Assembly (NCBI RefSeq): GCF_900177795.1
Contig: NZ_FXWJ01000005.1
Location: forward strand, 124,001-188,000
From: Plantibacter elymi (nom. nud.)
Lineage (GTDB): Bacteria; Actinomycetota; Actinomycetes; Actinomycetales; Microbacteriaceae
DNA length: 64,000 bases
Direction: 5' to 3'
The notes under the pieces are model-generated. The model was given only the letters and a program-made list of their open reading frames with translations, had not been told where the DNA came from and did no database searches. A program made the translations under genes and the position numbers. Below, one piece after another: positions 40,212 to 49,073 of this stretch (within the stretch, counting starts at the first letter, position 1; each line of letters opens with the position of its first letter).

Positions 40212-40819
40212 TGGCCCGCCGATCGAGGGCGTTCGCCGTCGCCGCCGTGCTGGCCGTCGGGGCACTCCTGCTCACGGCGTGCGGGAGCGACCCGCTCGCC
40301 GAGCAGTACCGCGAGGGCAGTAGCAAGGGGTACGTCGCGGGCGACGGCAGCGTGACCGAGGTCGCCCTCGACGACCGCGGTGAGTCGATCAGCTTCTCGG
40401 GCGTCGGCGAGGACGGCGAGCAGATCTCCTCCGCGGACCACGCGGGCCAGGTCCTCGTCGTGAACTTCTGGTATGCCGCCTGCGCCCCCTGCCGCGCGGA
40501 GGCGAAGGACCTGCAGGCGCTCAACGAGGCCTACACCGACCAGGGCGCCACCTTCATCGGCGTCAACGTCCGCGATACCGCCGACACCGCGAAGGCGTTC
40601 AACGGCACCTTCGGCATCACCTACCCCTCCATCCTCGACGTCGACAGCGGGGAGGCGAAGCTCGCCTTCACGGGCAGTGTCCCGCCGAACGCGGTGCCGA
40701 CCACCATCGTCCTCGACGCCGAAGGTCGGGTCGCCGCACGCATCCTCGGGCAGCTGCAGGACCGCACCATCCTCGACACCCTCATCCGCGACACGATCGC
40801 CGAGAGCGCCCCAGAGTGA
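40211..40819 (+). CDS. TlpA/ResA-like thioredoxin lipoprotein
   Basis: A 202-residue exported thiol-disulfide protein. The signal peptide ends at the lipobox LLLTAC with lipidated Cys24. The thioredoxin fold holds the redox motif C91-A-P-C94 in NFWYAACAPCRAEAKDL and the cis-Pro loop GSVPPNAVPTTIVLD. It should reduce apocytochrome c haem-binding cysteines outside the membrane, with electrons from CcdA encoded next. Overlap with ccdA is 4 bases. Confidence 0.93.
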   Translation: MARRSRAFAVAAVLAVGALLLTACGSDPLAEQYREGSSKGYVAGDGSVTEVALDDRGESISFSGVGEDGEQISSADHAGQVLVVNFWYAACAPCRAEAKDLQALNEAYTDQGATFIGVNVRDTADTAKAFNGTFGITYPSILDVDSGEAKLAFTGSVPPNAVPTTIVLDAEGRVAARILGQLQDRTILDTLIRDTIAESAPE

Positions 40820-41562
40820 GCCCCGGCGAGCTCGTCTACGGCGGCCAGCTCCTCGTGGCGATCCCGATCGCCATCGCGGCCGGTCTGCTGTCCTTCCTCT
40901 CGCCGTGCGTCCTGCCGCTCGTCCCCGGCTACCTCGGATACGTCGGCGGCATGACGACGGTCGAGGAGGGGCGCTCCGGTGCGGGCCGCCGCCGCGTGCT
41001 GCTCGGCGTCAGTCTCTTCATCCTCGGCTTCACCGTCGTGTTCGTGGCGATCGCGGCGTTCGTCGGAACGATCGGCGCCTGGTTCGTCGAGTGGGAGGGC
41101 GTCATCACCCGCGTCCTCGGCGCGGTCGTCATCCTCATGGGGCTCATCTTCATCGGGCAGTTCTCGCGGCTGCAGCGCACGGTGCGCACCAGCTGGGCAC
41201 CCGCCACCGGCCTCGCCGGCGCGCCGCTGCTCGGCTTCGTCTTCGCCATCGGCTGGACGCCCTGCCTCGGCCCGACCCTCACCGCGATCAGCGCGCTCTC
41301 GCTCTCGGGCGGCTCCGCCTGGCGCGGGGCGCTCCTCGGGCTGTTCTACTGCCTCGGTCTCGGCATCCCCTTCCTGCTCGTCGCGCTCGGACTCGGTTGG
41401 GTCACGGGGTCGTTGGCGTTCCTCAAACGGCACATCCGCACGATCAACATCATCGGCGGCGTGCTCCTCATCGTGATCGGTGTGTTGATGGTGTCTGGTC
41501 TCTGGTCCGCTTGGATGTACTCGTTGCAGGGGGTGATGAGCGGCCTTGTCACGCCCCTCTGA
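40816..41562 (+). CDS. ccdA: Cytochrome c biogenesis protein CcdA
   Basis: A 248-residue membrane protein with six helices that passes reducing equivalents across the membrane. The two hallmark Cys lie in LLSFLSPCVLPLVPGYLGYV and FAIGWTPCLGPTLTAI. It starts at a GTG inside the TlpA gene stop and overlaps resB by 17 bases. The length is standard for the short CcdA form without thioredoxin domains. Confidence 0.95.
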   Translation: MSPGELVYGGQLLVAIPIAIAAGLLSFLSPCVLPLVPGYLGYVGGMTTVEEGRSGAGRRRVLLGVSLFILGFTVVFVAIAAFVGTIGAWFVEWEGVITRVLGAVVILMGLIFIGQFSRLQRTVRTSWAPATGLAGAPLLGFVFAIGWTPCLGPTLTAISALSLSGGSAWRGALLGLFYCLGLGIPFLLVALGLGWVTGSLAFLKRHIRTINIIGGVLLIVIGVLMVSGLWSAWMYSLQGVMSGLVTPL

Positions 41563-43210
41563 TCACATCGATTCCGCCGCACCGGCTCCGGCCGACGGCA
41601 TCAACCAGCCGAAACTCGGCTTCGTCGGCTGGCTCCGCTTCTTCTGGCGTCAGCTCACGAGCATGCGCACGGCGCTGTTCCTGCTCCTCCTCCTCGCGAT
41701 CGCCGCGGTGCCCGGTTCGCTGGTCCCGCAACGGTCGAGCGACCCGAACGGCGTCACCCAGTACTTCACCGACAACCCGGACCTCGCGCCGATCCTCGAC
41801 AAGGTGCAGGCGTTCGACGTCTACAGCTCGGCCTGGTTCTCCGCGATCTACCTGCTGCTGTTCATCTCGCTCATCGGTTGTGTGATCCCGCGGACGAAGC
41901 ACCACTGGCTCGCCCTGCGCTCCCGCCCGCCGCGGACGCCCGCGCGCCTGTCACGGCTCTCCGCGTTCGAGCGTCGCAGCGACGACAGCGGCGCGACCGC
42001 CACCGAGCTCATCGACGACGCGACGAAGCAGTTGAAGCGCCAGGGCTACCGTGTCGAGCGCTACGACGCCGAGGGATCCGCATCGGTGTCCGCCGAGCGC
42101 GGCTTCCTCCGTGAGACCGGCAACCTCGTCTTCCACTCGGCTCTCGTCGGCATCCTCGTGACGGTCGGCTTCGGCGGCGGCTTCGGGTTCTCCGGTCAGC
42201 GCGTGCTCGTCGAGGGTCAGACCTTCGTCAACACCCTGCTCGACTACGACTCGTTCAACCCCGGCCGCTTCTTCAACGAGTCGGAACTGGCCCCCTACAA
42301 GTTGACGCTCGACGAGTTCGGCGTCACCTACGAGACCGAGAACCTCGACGCGTACGGTCAGGCGATCGACTACCGCGCGAAGGTCACGACGACCTCGCCC
42401 GGCGGGAAGCCGCAGGACGCGACGATCAAGGTCAACGATCCGCTGCGGTTCGAGGGCACCGACGTCTACCTGCTCGGCAACGGCTACGCGCCGACGATCA
42501 CCGTGCGCGACCCCGAGGGCAAGGTCGTGTTCAGCGACTCCATCCCCTTCCTGCCGCAGGACGCCCAGCTCACCTCGCTCGGCATCGTCAAGGTCCCGGA
42601 CGGACTGGCGGAGCAGCTCGGCATGATCGGGTTCTTCTACCCGACGCAGGCCGCGTCCAAGCCGCCGTTCTTCTCGTCCTACCCCGACCTCGCCTACCCG
42701 GTGCTGACGCTCAACGTCTACTCCGGCGACCTCGGGATCAACGCCGGTGCTCCGAAGTCGGTCTACGCGCTCGACGTCGACGACATGAAGCAGCTCACGG
42801 GCGGCGACACCGGCGTCGAGTCGATCGAACTCACGCCGGGGCAGATCACCGACCTGCCGAATGGACTCGGCACGGTGTCCTTCGACAACGTCGCCGCCAA
42901 CCCGTCGACCGAGAACTACGCCGGCTCCGTCAAGCGGTTCGCCTCGTTCGACGTGCACCACGACCCGACCCAGCTGTGGGTGCTCGCGTTCGCCATCCTC
43001 GCCCTGTCCGGCCTCATCACCTCGCTCTTCGTCGCCAGACGTCGCGTCTGGGTGAAGGCCGTGACCGGGAGCGACGGCACCGTCTCCCTTGAATACGCCG
43101 GGCTCGCCCGCGGCGAGGACCCCGGCCTCGAAGCGGCCGTCGCGGCGATCGCAGAAGCGCACAGTCCAACGCCTGTCCCGTCCGAACCCGAAGGTAGAAT
43201 CACCCCGTGA
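41546..43210 (+). CDS. resB: Cytochrome c biogenesis protein ResB (CcsA-partner)
   Basis: A 554-residue membrane protein of the system II cytochrome c synthetase. Three N-terminal helices (about 38-55, 95-112 and 185-205) flank cytoplasmic loops. A large extracytoplasmic domain (about 210-485) follows, then a final helix near 487-508. It contains AVPGSLVPQ, SLIGCVIPRTKHH and FHSALVGILVTVGFGGGFGFSGQ, typical of ResB. The start is an unusual TTG that overlaps ccdA by 17 bases, so translation is coupled. With CcsB it delivers haem and ligates it to apocytochrome c. Confidence 0.93.
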   Translation: MSRPSDHIDSAAPAPADGINQPKLGFVGWLRFFWRQLTSMRTALFLLLLLAIAAVPGSLVPQRSSDPNGVTQYFTDNPDLAPILDKVQAFDVYSSAWFSAIYLLLFISLIGCVIPRTKHHWLALRSRPPRTPARLSRLSAFERRSDDSGATATELIDDATKQLKRQGYRVERYDAEGSASVSAERGFLRETGNLVFHSALVGILVTVGFGGGFGFSGQRVLVEGQTFVNTLLDYDSFNPGRFFNESELAPYKLTLDEFGVTYETENLDAYGQAIDYRAKVTTTSPGGKPQDATIKVNDPLRFEGTDVYLLGNGYAPTITVRDPEGKVVFSDSIPFLPQDAQLTSLGIVKVPDGLAEQLGMIGFFYPTQAASKPPFFSSYPDLAYPVLTLNVYSGDLGINAGAPKSVYALDVDDMKQLTGGDTGVESIELTPGQITDLPNGLGTVSFDNVAANPSTENYAGSVKRFASFDVHHDPTQLWVLAFAILALSGLITSLFVARRRVWVKAVTGSDGTVSLEYAGLARGEDPGLEAAVAAIAEAHSPTPVPSEPEGRITP

Positions 43211-44262
43211 CCCTCGTCGAAATCTCGAACCTCTGCCTCTGGTCGGCCGTCGCCGTCTACGCACTGGCGTTCATCGCCTTCACGTTCGACCTCGCGCGCC
43301 GCAGCGCCGAGGTCACCGCGGCGATCGACGCGGCCGAGCGGGCCGAGCTGGAACGTTCGGCAGCCGCCGAGGAACGCGTCGGTGCACTCACCTCCGCCTC
43401 GGCGCGGACCGCTGCACCGATCGTCACGAGCGACGGTGTCCCGCGCAAGACCCGCCGTCCCTCGGACGAGCCCGAGCAGCAGGCGTCGCGCAAGTCGCCG
43501 AGCCTCCGGGTCGGGGTCTCGCTCACGGTCATCGCCTTCCTCCTCCACCTCGTTGCGGACGTGACGCGCGGTATCGCCGCCGGTCGTGTCCCGTGGGCGA
43601 ACATGTACGAGTTCGCGATGACGGGCACGCTGCTCATCGTCGCGGTGTTCCTCGTGGTCATCGCGCGGGTGGACCTCCGGTTCCTCGGTAGCTTCGTGAT
43701 CGGCCTCGTGACCGTGCTCCTCGGCCTCGCGACCGCGAACTTCTACGTCGAGGTCGTCCCGCTGCCGCCGGCGCTGCAGTCGGCGTGGCTCGTCATCCAC
43801 GTGTTCGTCGCGAGCCTCGGCACGGCGTTCTTCGCCATCGGCTTCGCGTTGAGCGTCGTGCAGCTCCTGCAGGGGCGTCGCGAGCGCCGGCTCGGGCTCG
43901 TGCAGCCGGCCCAGGGCTCAGGGCGTCTCCGCTTCCTGCTCACCCTCCCGAACGCGGAGCGCCTCGAGAACCTCGCCTACCGCGTCAACATCATCGGCTT
44001 CATCTTCTGGACGTTCACGCTCATGGCCGGTGCCATCTGGGCGGAGCGCGCCTGGGGTCGGTACTGGGGCTGGGACACCAAAGAGGTGTGGACCTTCATC
44101 ATCTGGGTGATCTTCGCCGGCTACATCCACGCCCGGGCGACGCGCGGCTGGCGCGGATCACGCGCGGCCACGCTCGCGATCATCGGCTTCAGCGCCGTGA
44201 TGTTCAACTTCGTCGTCGTGAACGTGTTCTTCAAGGGTCTGCACGCCTACAGCGGCCTGTAG
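43207..44262 (+). CDS. ccsB: Cytochrome c biogenesis protein CcsB (CcsA family)
   Basis: A 351-residue protein with about eight membrane helices. The WWD haem-handling motif reads WGRYWGWDTKEVWTFIIWV near residues 280-298, and conserved His residues flank it (LVIHVFVAS and GYIHARATRG). A charged cytoplasmic loop (about 30-95) is longer than in Bacillus CcsA. Together with ResB it is the haem lyase of system II. The GTG overlaps the resB stop (GTGA). It is the last gene of the operon. Confidence 0.94.
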   Translation: MTLVEISNLCLWSAVAVYALAFIAFTFDLARRSAEVTAAIDAAERAELERSAAAEERVGALTSASARTAAPIVTSDGVPRKTRRPSDEPEQQASRKSPSLRVGVSLTVIAFLLHLVADVTRGIAAGRVPWANMYEFAMTGTLLIVAVFLVVIARVDLRFLGSFVIGLVTVLLGLATANFYVEVVPLPPALQSAWLVIHVFVASLGTAFFAIGFALSVVQLLQGRRERRLGLVQPAQGSGRLRFLLTLPNAERLENLAYRVNIIGFIFWTFTLMAGAIWAERAWGRYWGWDTKEVWTFIIWVIFAGYIHARATRGWRGSRAATLAIIGFSAVMFNFVVVNVFFKGLHAYSGL

Positions 44263-44279
44263 GACCCTGCACCGGTCCT
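44261..44279. terminator. Minimal hairpin in the gap between ccsB and menC
   Basis: AGGACC (44261-44266) pairs with GGTCCT (44274-44279) around a 7-base loop. It fills the 16-base gap between two convergent stop codons and overlaps both genes' ends. The stem is only 6 bp, so its strength is doubtful. Confidence 0.4.
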
Positions 44280-45256
44280 CAGCCCAGTAACGCGTGGGTG
44301 CGGCGGAGCCGGTCGAGCCACCACGCCGTGCGCTCCGGTGACGCCGTGAAGTGCTCGAGGAGATCGACGTCCACCTCGACGCGCCGGACGGCGATGCCGC
44401 CGTCCACGGGATCGAGCGGCGCGGTCGTCACATCGCCGCCGAGGAGCGCGGTGGTGGCGAGGCCGCAGTCGTAGTCGAGTTCCGGCAGGGCCGCCGCGAG
44501 GTGGGCACCCATGGAGATGCCGACGGAGGTGTCCAGCGCGCTCGAGACGACGATCGGCAGGCCGGCCTCGCCCGCGATGCGGAGCGCGGCGTGCACGCCG
44601 CCGAGCGGCTGCGCCTTCACGACGAGCAGGTCGGCGGCGCCGGCGCGAGCCACGGCCAGGGGGTCCTCGGCTTTGCGGACGCTCTCGTCCGCCGCGATGG
44701 CGACGTCCAGGGAGGAGACCCGTTCACGGATCTCGGCAAGTTCCGCGACGGTCGCGCAGGGCTGCTCGACGTACTCGAGGTCGAAGGGTTCGAGGGCGCG
44801 GATGGCGTGTTCGGCCTCGTCGACGTTCCAGTTGGTGTTGGCGTCCACGCGCAGTCGACCCTCGGGCCCGATGGCCCGCCGGACGGCGGCGACGCGCGCG
44901 ACGTCGTCGGCGAGCACCTGCCCGCGCTCGGCCACCTTCACCTTCGCGGTCCGGCAGCCCGGGAAGCGGGAGAGGATCGACGGCACGTCCGCCGCGTCCA
45001 CCGCCGGGACCGTCGCGTTCACGAGGATACGATCCCGGTGGAGGGGCGGGAGGTCCGACCAGCCGAAGTCGATGGCGGCCCGGAGCCAAGCGGCCGACTC
45101 CTGGTCGTCGTACTCGACGAAGGGGGAGAACTCCGTCCACCCGGCGGGCCCACGGAAGAGGACGGCCTCGCGGGTGTCGATGCCCCGGAACCGGACGCGG
45201 AGGGGGATGGAGACCACACGGGCGGTGGCGAGGACGTCGTCGAGGGTCGCTTGCAT
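44279..45256 (-). CDS. menC: o-Succinylbenzoate synthase
   Basis: A 325-residue enolase-superfamily enzyme that dehydrates SHCHC in menaquinone synthesis. The second-catalytic-Lys motif KVKVAE is near residue 110. The metal ligands are in VDANTNW, YVEQPC and AADESVRK, and the other catalytic Lys in VVKAQPLGG. The start ATG at 45256 has CAGGAT 6 bases upstream, the same geometry as other leaderless starts. It is oriented opposite to menB and convergent with the cytochrome c operon. Confidence 0.93.
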   Translation of the reverse strand: MQATLDDVLATARVVSIPLRVRFRGIDTREAVLFRGPAGWTEFSPFVEYDDQESAAWLRAAIDFGWSDLPPLHRDRILVNATVPAVDAADVPSILSRFPGCRTAKVKVAERGQVLADDVARVAAVRRAIGPEGRLRVDANTNWNVDEAEHAIRALEPFDLEYVEQPCATVAELAEIRERVSSLDVAIAADESVRKAEDPLAVARAGAADLLVVKAQPLGGVHAALRIAGEAGLPIVVSSALDTSVGISMGAHLAAALPELDYDCGLATTALLGGDVTTAPLDPVDGGIAVRRVEVDVDLLEHFTASPERTAWWLDRLRRTHALLG

Positions 45257-45262
45257 GTCCCC

Positions 45263-45268
45263 ATCCTG
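45263..45268 (-). promoter_or_regulatory. Leaderless -10-like hexamer of menC
   Basis: CAGGAT on the minus strand lies 6 bases before the ATG at 45256. It lacks the first consensus T. Confidence 0.4.
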
Positions 45269-45305
45269 CACCCGGACGTCGGAAGCCGTCGCGGGACGCC
45301 CGTGA

Positions 45306-45311
45306 CACAAT
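45306..45311 (+). promoter_or_regulatory. Leaderless -10-like hexamer of the gene at 45319
   Basis: CACAAT lies 7 bases before the GTG at 45319. Confidence 0.4.
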
Positions 45312-45318
45312 CGATCCC

Positions 45319-46806
45319 GTGCCGCTGTTCTCCCGACGCAAGCCGCCGCCCGGCGATCGGCGAAGCGTGCCCGCGGACGAACCCACTGCCTTCTCGGTGC
45401 CCGAGCCGATCTTCGAGCCGAGCCCCGAGGCCGAGGTGCTCCCGGTGATCGAGGAATCGCCCGGCGGATCCTCCGACGAGCCGCGCGATCCGAACGCCCC
45501 GCCGATCCCCGGGGCGCCGCCGGCAGCCGCGTCCTCGGCCGCGCCAGCACCGGCCACCCCGGAACGCACGCCCGAGGAGCTGGAGGCGGAGACCGCAAGG
45601 TTCCGTCGTCCGGGGTCCCGAGGGCGACGGACGCCACGGCAGCCCGCATCGCGGAAGCCGTCGTCGCGCCGTCAACGGAAGTCGGCGGAGCGCGCGGCCG
45701 CCTCGCAACCCGAGTCCACGGCGATCCCGGCCGATGACGGCGAGCGGAGTCCGGCGGCCCACCCGCCTGCCGCCGGTGCATCCCCGACGGGTCGGGACGA
45801 GCTCGGCGCACGGAGTCGGGGTGTCGTCGCCTCCTTCTCGCCGCTCGCCCTGCTCGGCGCGGTGGTGGCCGTCACCCTTTTCACCGTCCTGCTGGCCGTG
45901 AGCTACCGGCCCGGCGAGGGGGCCTGGGCCATCCTCGTGGCGTTCGTCCTCGTCGTCGTGGTGCAGATCGTGCTGCTCATCGGGAGTGTCATCGTCATCC
46001 GCCGGAAGGTGCGGCGCCGCTGGGGCGTGCTGGCGTTGGTGCTTCTCCTCGTCGTCAACCCGGGCACCGCGATGGCGGTCAGCGCCCTCTCCACGGACCG
46101 GGCAGGGGGTGGCTCCTCCGTCGGCGGCAGCGGTGACGAGGAGCACGACCCGATCTGGGACACCTACCCGGGATCCGCCTACGTCGATGCGAAGGAGACC
46201 CTCGACGGGCCGAGCTACGAGGACTTCGTCGGGACGTCCGACGAGATGCTCGCGGAGATCCGGACGGCGTTGACCGCCGAGTTCGGCTTCGACTGGGTGG
46301 AGCGACAGCCCGCCGAGACGGAGGTCGATCAGAACGGGTACGGCGGGGACTCCATGCTCTTCGAGTACACGGCACCGGTGTGGCAGACGACGACGACCGT
46401 GCGCACCTTCGAGGAGAAGTCGCGGGTGGTCGAGCTGATCCGGCAGGTCCTGCTCCGCTACGGCATCGCGAACCTCGACATGCAGAACGCACCGTCCTCC
46501 TGGCGTGAGCCGGGCGAGCTCACCGAGCGGTACGGCGGCGAGACCCTCGACACGCAGGCGCTGTGGGACCTGCACACCTACAACGCCATCACGGGGGCCG
46601 GCGACTTCCGGACGAGCATCGTCGATCTCACGCTCGATTCGGCCGGCACGGTCGCGAAGGACCGTGAGTTCGACGTCGACTACTACGACATGGCGGCGGA
46701 GGGTGTCGAGCTGCACCTCGACTCCTATGCGCTCCTGAAGGAGGCAGACCGCGCCGACTACCTGGAGGCGCTCAAGCCCTATGCGGACCTCGACAAGCCG
46801 AAGTAG
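45319..46806 (+). CDS. Hypothetical membrane protein (495 aa)
   Basis: Not recognised. Residues 1-170 are a disordered Pro/Ala/Glu/Arg-rich cytoplasmic region (EELEAETARFRRPGSRGRR, then QPASRKPSSRRQRKSAER). Three hydrophobic helices follow near 172-195, 198-222 and 232-250. Residues about 255-495 form an extracytoplasmic domain with acidic and aromatic residues (IWDTYPGSAYVDAK, LTAEFGFDWVER, YTAPVWQTTTTVR, YYDMAAEGVELHLDSY). No catalytic motif is evident. It lies between menC and menB but has no visible link to menaquinone. It is probably specific to the family. Confidence 0.7.
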   Translation: MPLFSRRKPPPGDRRSVPADEPTAFSVPEPIFEPSPEAEVLPVIEESPGGSSDEPRDPNAPPIPGAPPAAASSAAPAPATPERTPEELEAETARFRRPGSRGRRTPRQPASRKPSSRRQRKSAERAAASQPESTAIPADDGERSPAAHPPAAGASPTGRDELGARSRGVVASFSPLALLGAVVAVTLFTVLLAVSYRPGEGAWAILVAFVLVVVVQIVLLIGSVIVIRRKVRRRWGVLALVLLLVVNPGTAMAVSALSTDRAGGGSSVGGSGDEEHDPIWDTYPGSAYVDAKETLDGPSYEDFVGTSDEMLAEIRTALTAEFGFDWVERQPAETEVDQNGYGGDSMLFEYTAPVWQTTTTVRTFEEKSRVVELIRQVLLRYGIANLDMQNAPSSWREPGELTERYGGETLDTQALWDLHTYNAITGAGDFRTSIVDLTLDSAGTVAKDREFDVDYYDMAAEGVELHLDSYALLKEADRADYLEALKPYADLDKPK

Positions 46807-46810
46807 TGCC

Positions 46811-46816
46811 TAGGCT
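46811..46816 (+). promoter_or_regulatory. Leaderless -10 hexamer of menB
   Basis: TAGGCT lies 6 bases before the ATG at 46823. Confidence 0.6.
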
Positions 46817-46822
46817 GGACGC

Positions 46823-47749
46823 ATGAGCGATCGAGTGTCCGAACTGTTCGACCCGGAGATCTGGGACGTCGTACCGGGGTTCGAGGACCTCACCGATCTG
46901 ACGTACCACGTGGCGCGCGAGGGCGGCTTCGTGCGCATCGCGTTCGACCGCCCAGAGGTGCGCAACGCCTTCCGCCCGCACACCGTCGACGAGCTGTACC
47001 GCGCGCTCGACCACGCGCGCCAGAGCCCGACGGTCGGCGTGGTGCTGCTCACCGGCAACGGTCCGAGCGCGAAGGACGGCGGCTGGGCGTTCTGCTCGGG
47101 CGGCGACCAGCGCATCCGCGGTCGCGACGGCTACCGCTACGCGAGCGACGACGCCGCAGACGACGAGACGGCGAGCGGCATCGACGCCGCGCGCAACGGG
47201 CGCCTGCACATCCTCGAGGTCCAGCGCCTCATCCGCTTCATGCCGAAGGTCGTCATCAACCTCGTTCCCGGGTGGTCTGCGGGCGGCGGGCACTCCCTCG
47301 GCGTCGTGTGCGACCTGTCGATCGCGAGTCGAGAGCACGCGCGGTTCAAGCAGACCGACGCCGACGTCGGTTCCTTCGACGCGGGGTACGGGAGCGCGTA
47401 CTTCGCCAAGCAGGTGGGCCAGAAGTTCGCCCGTGAGGTGTTCTTCCTCGCCCAGGAGTACGACGCGGAGCGCGCGCTGCAGGCGGGCGCGATCAACGCG
47501 GTCGTCCCGCACGCGGAGCTCGAGCAGACGGGGGTCGCCTGGGCCCGCACCATCCTCGGCAAGTCGCCGACCGCCATCCGCATGCTGAAGTTCGCGTTCA
47601 ACGCCGTCGACGACGGTCTCGTCGGCCAGCAGGTCTTCGCGGGCGAGGCCACCCGCCTCGCCTACGGCACCGACGAGGCGGTGGAGGGGCGCGACGCCTT
47701 CCTGGAGAAGCGTAAGCCGGACTGGGCTCCGTTCCCCTGGCAGTTCTGA
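46823..47749 (+). CDS. menB: 1,4-Dihydroxy-2-naphthoyl-CoA synthase
   Basis: A 308-residue crotonase-fold enzyme that closes the naphthoate ring from o-succinylbenzoyl-CoA. Diagnostic parts are RIAFDRPEVRNAFRPHTVDEL, FCSGGDQRIRGRDGY, VVINLVPGWSAGGGHSLGV (oxyanion hole), TDADVGSFDAGYGSA and the C-terminal FLEKRKPDWAPFPW. The length and motifs are those of MenB rather than enoyl-CoA hydratases. It is leaderless by TAGGCT. It precedes menE by 57 bases in the same direction, but menE has its own -10. Confidence 0.97.
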   Translation: MSDRVSELFDPEIWDVVPGFEDLTDLTYHVAREGGFVRIAFDRPEVRNAFRPHTVDELYRALDHARQSPTVGVVLLTGNGPSAKDGGWAFCSGGDQRIRGRDGYRYASDDAADDETASGIDAARNGRLHILEVQRLIRFMPKVVINLVPGWSAGGGHSLGVVCDLSIASREHARFKQTDADVGSFDAGYGSAYFAKQVGQKFAREVFFLAQEYDAERALQAGAINAVVPHAELEQTGVAWARTILGKSPTAIRMLKFAFNAVDDGLVGQQVFAGEATRLAYGTDEAVEGRDAFLEKRKPDWAPFPWQF

Positions 47750-47794
47750 GCTCCGTGACGTCGAGGGGTCCGCGGCGCTCCGACGCACCCGGCG

Positions 47795-47800
47795 TACGCT
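47795..47800 (+). promoter_or_regulatory. Leaderless -10 hexamer of menE
   Basis: TACGCT lies 6 bases before the ATG at 47807. Confidence 0.55.
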
Positions 47801-47806
47801 GAATCC

Positions 47807-48967
47807 ATGACCCGTCAGCTGCTCCCCGTCGACGCGTCCGCCTCGGTGATGCTCGCGGCCCTGGAGACGGCGCTCGACGGTTCCGGACCCGCGGTCCTGC
47901 CGATGCAACCCGGATCGTCCGCGGCACCGGCCGTGGTCGACGACCGGGTGGCCCTCGTGATCGAGACGTCCGGCTCGACGGGCGTACCGAAGCGGGTCGC
48001 CCTCGCGGCTGACGCCCTCCTCGCGAGCGCGGCCGGTTCCGCAGTGGCCCTGGGCGGCGCTGAGGCCCATCGCCGTTCCTCGCAGTGGATCCTGGCCCTC
48101 CCGACGCACTACATCGCCGGCGTGAACGTGCTGCTCCGGTCGATCGTCGCCGGGACCAGGCCGGTCGAGGCCCCGGCGGGATCGTTCGACGCCCGGGCGT
48201 TCTGCGGACTCGTCGAGCGGCTCGACGCCGATGCCGGCTTCGCCGCCCTCGTGCCGGCACAACTGCGCATGCTCGTCGACGCCGCCGAGACGAGCGCCTC
48301 CGTGCGTGACGCGCTCGCCGGACTCGCCGGGCTGCTCGTCGGGGGACAGGCCACCCCGGTTCCGCTGCTGGAGCGGTCCGCTGCGCTCGGCATCCGCGTC
48401 GTGCGGAGCTACGGTTCCAGTGAGACGTCCGGCGGCTGTCTGTACGACGGCGTGCCGTTCCCCGGTGTCGAACCCCGGCTGGTGAACGGAGAGCTCCTCA
48501 TCGCCGGGCCCGTGCTCGCCGAGGGCTACCTCGGCGAACCGGACCGCACGGCGACCGCCTTCCCGGACGACGGCGGCCGACGGTGGTACCGCACCGGCGA
48601 CACCGCCGAGTTCGTCGACGGCGTCGTCCGAGTGACCGGGCGGGCGGACAACGTGATCATCAGCGGCGGCGTGAACATCTCCCTCGACCGAGTGCAGGCC
48701 GTCGTCCGGTCGGTGCCCGGGCTGGCCGAGGCCGTCGTCGTCGCCGTCCCCGACGAGCGGTTCGGTCAGGCGTCCGCGATCGTGACCGGGGTCGGGACCC
48801 CCTCGGACCAACGCGAGGACGACGCGCTGCTGCGGACCGCCCGGCACGCCGTCGCGGAGGCGCTCGGACGCCCTGCGCGCCCCGCCCGACTCGTCCGTCT
48901 GGCCGAGCTGCCGCTGCTCGCGAGCGGCAAACCCGACCTCGTCGCACTCCGCTCACGACTGGGTTGA
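47807..48967 (+). CDS. menE: o-Succinylbenzoate--CoA ligase
   Basis: A 386-residue ANL-superfamily ligase. The P-loop is VIETSGSTGVPKRVAL near residues 50-65, with SYGSSETSGGCLYDG, the YRTGDTAEFVDG adenylate-binding motif, TGRADNVIISGG hinge, and a C-terminal Lys in LASGKPDLVALR. At 386 residues it is shorter than most MenE proteins, missing much of the N-terminal domain before the P-loop, as is common in actinobacterial MenE. Its place between menB and menA supports the assignment over other acyl-CoA ligases. Confidence 0.92.
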   Translation: MTRQLLPVDASASVMLAALETALDGSGPAVLPMQPGSSAAPAVVDDRVALVIETSGSTGVPKRVALAADALLASAAGSAVALGGAEAHRRSSQWILALPTHYIAGVNVLLRSIVAGTRPVEAPAGSFDARAFCGLVERLDADAGFAALVPAQLRMLVDAAETSASVRDALAGLAGLLVGGQATPVPLLERSAALGIRVVRSYGSSETSGGCLYDGVPFPGVEPRLVNGELLIAGPVLAEGYLGEPDRTATAFPDDGGRRWYRTGDTAEFVDGVVRVTGRADNVIISGGVNISLDRVQAVVRSVPGLAEAVVVAVPDERFGQASAIVTGVGTPSDQREDDALLRTARHAVAEALGRPARPARLVRLAELPLLASGKPDLVALRSRLG

Positions 48968-49073
48968 GCCCGTCCTCCGCGTGACCGTGAGGGCCGGTTT
49001 GCAGGCGGTTGTCGCATAGGGCATGCTCTCCCATGCGCGTCGACGAGCGACCGCAGCCGGGGGACGACGACAG

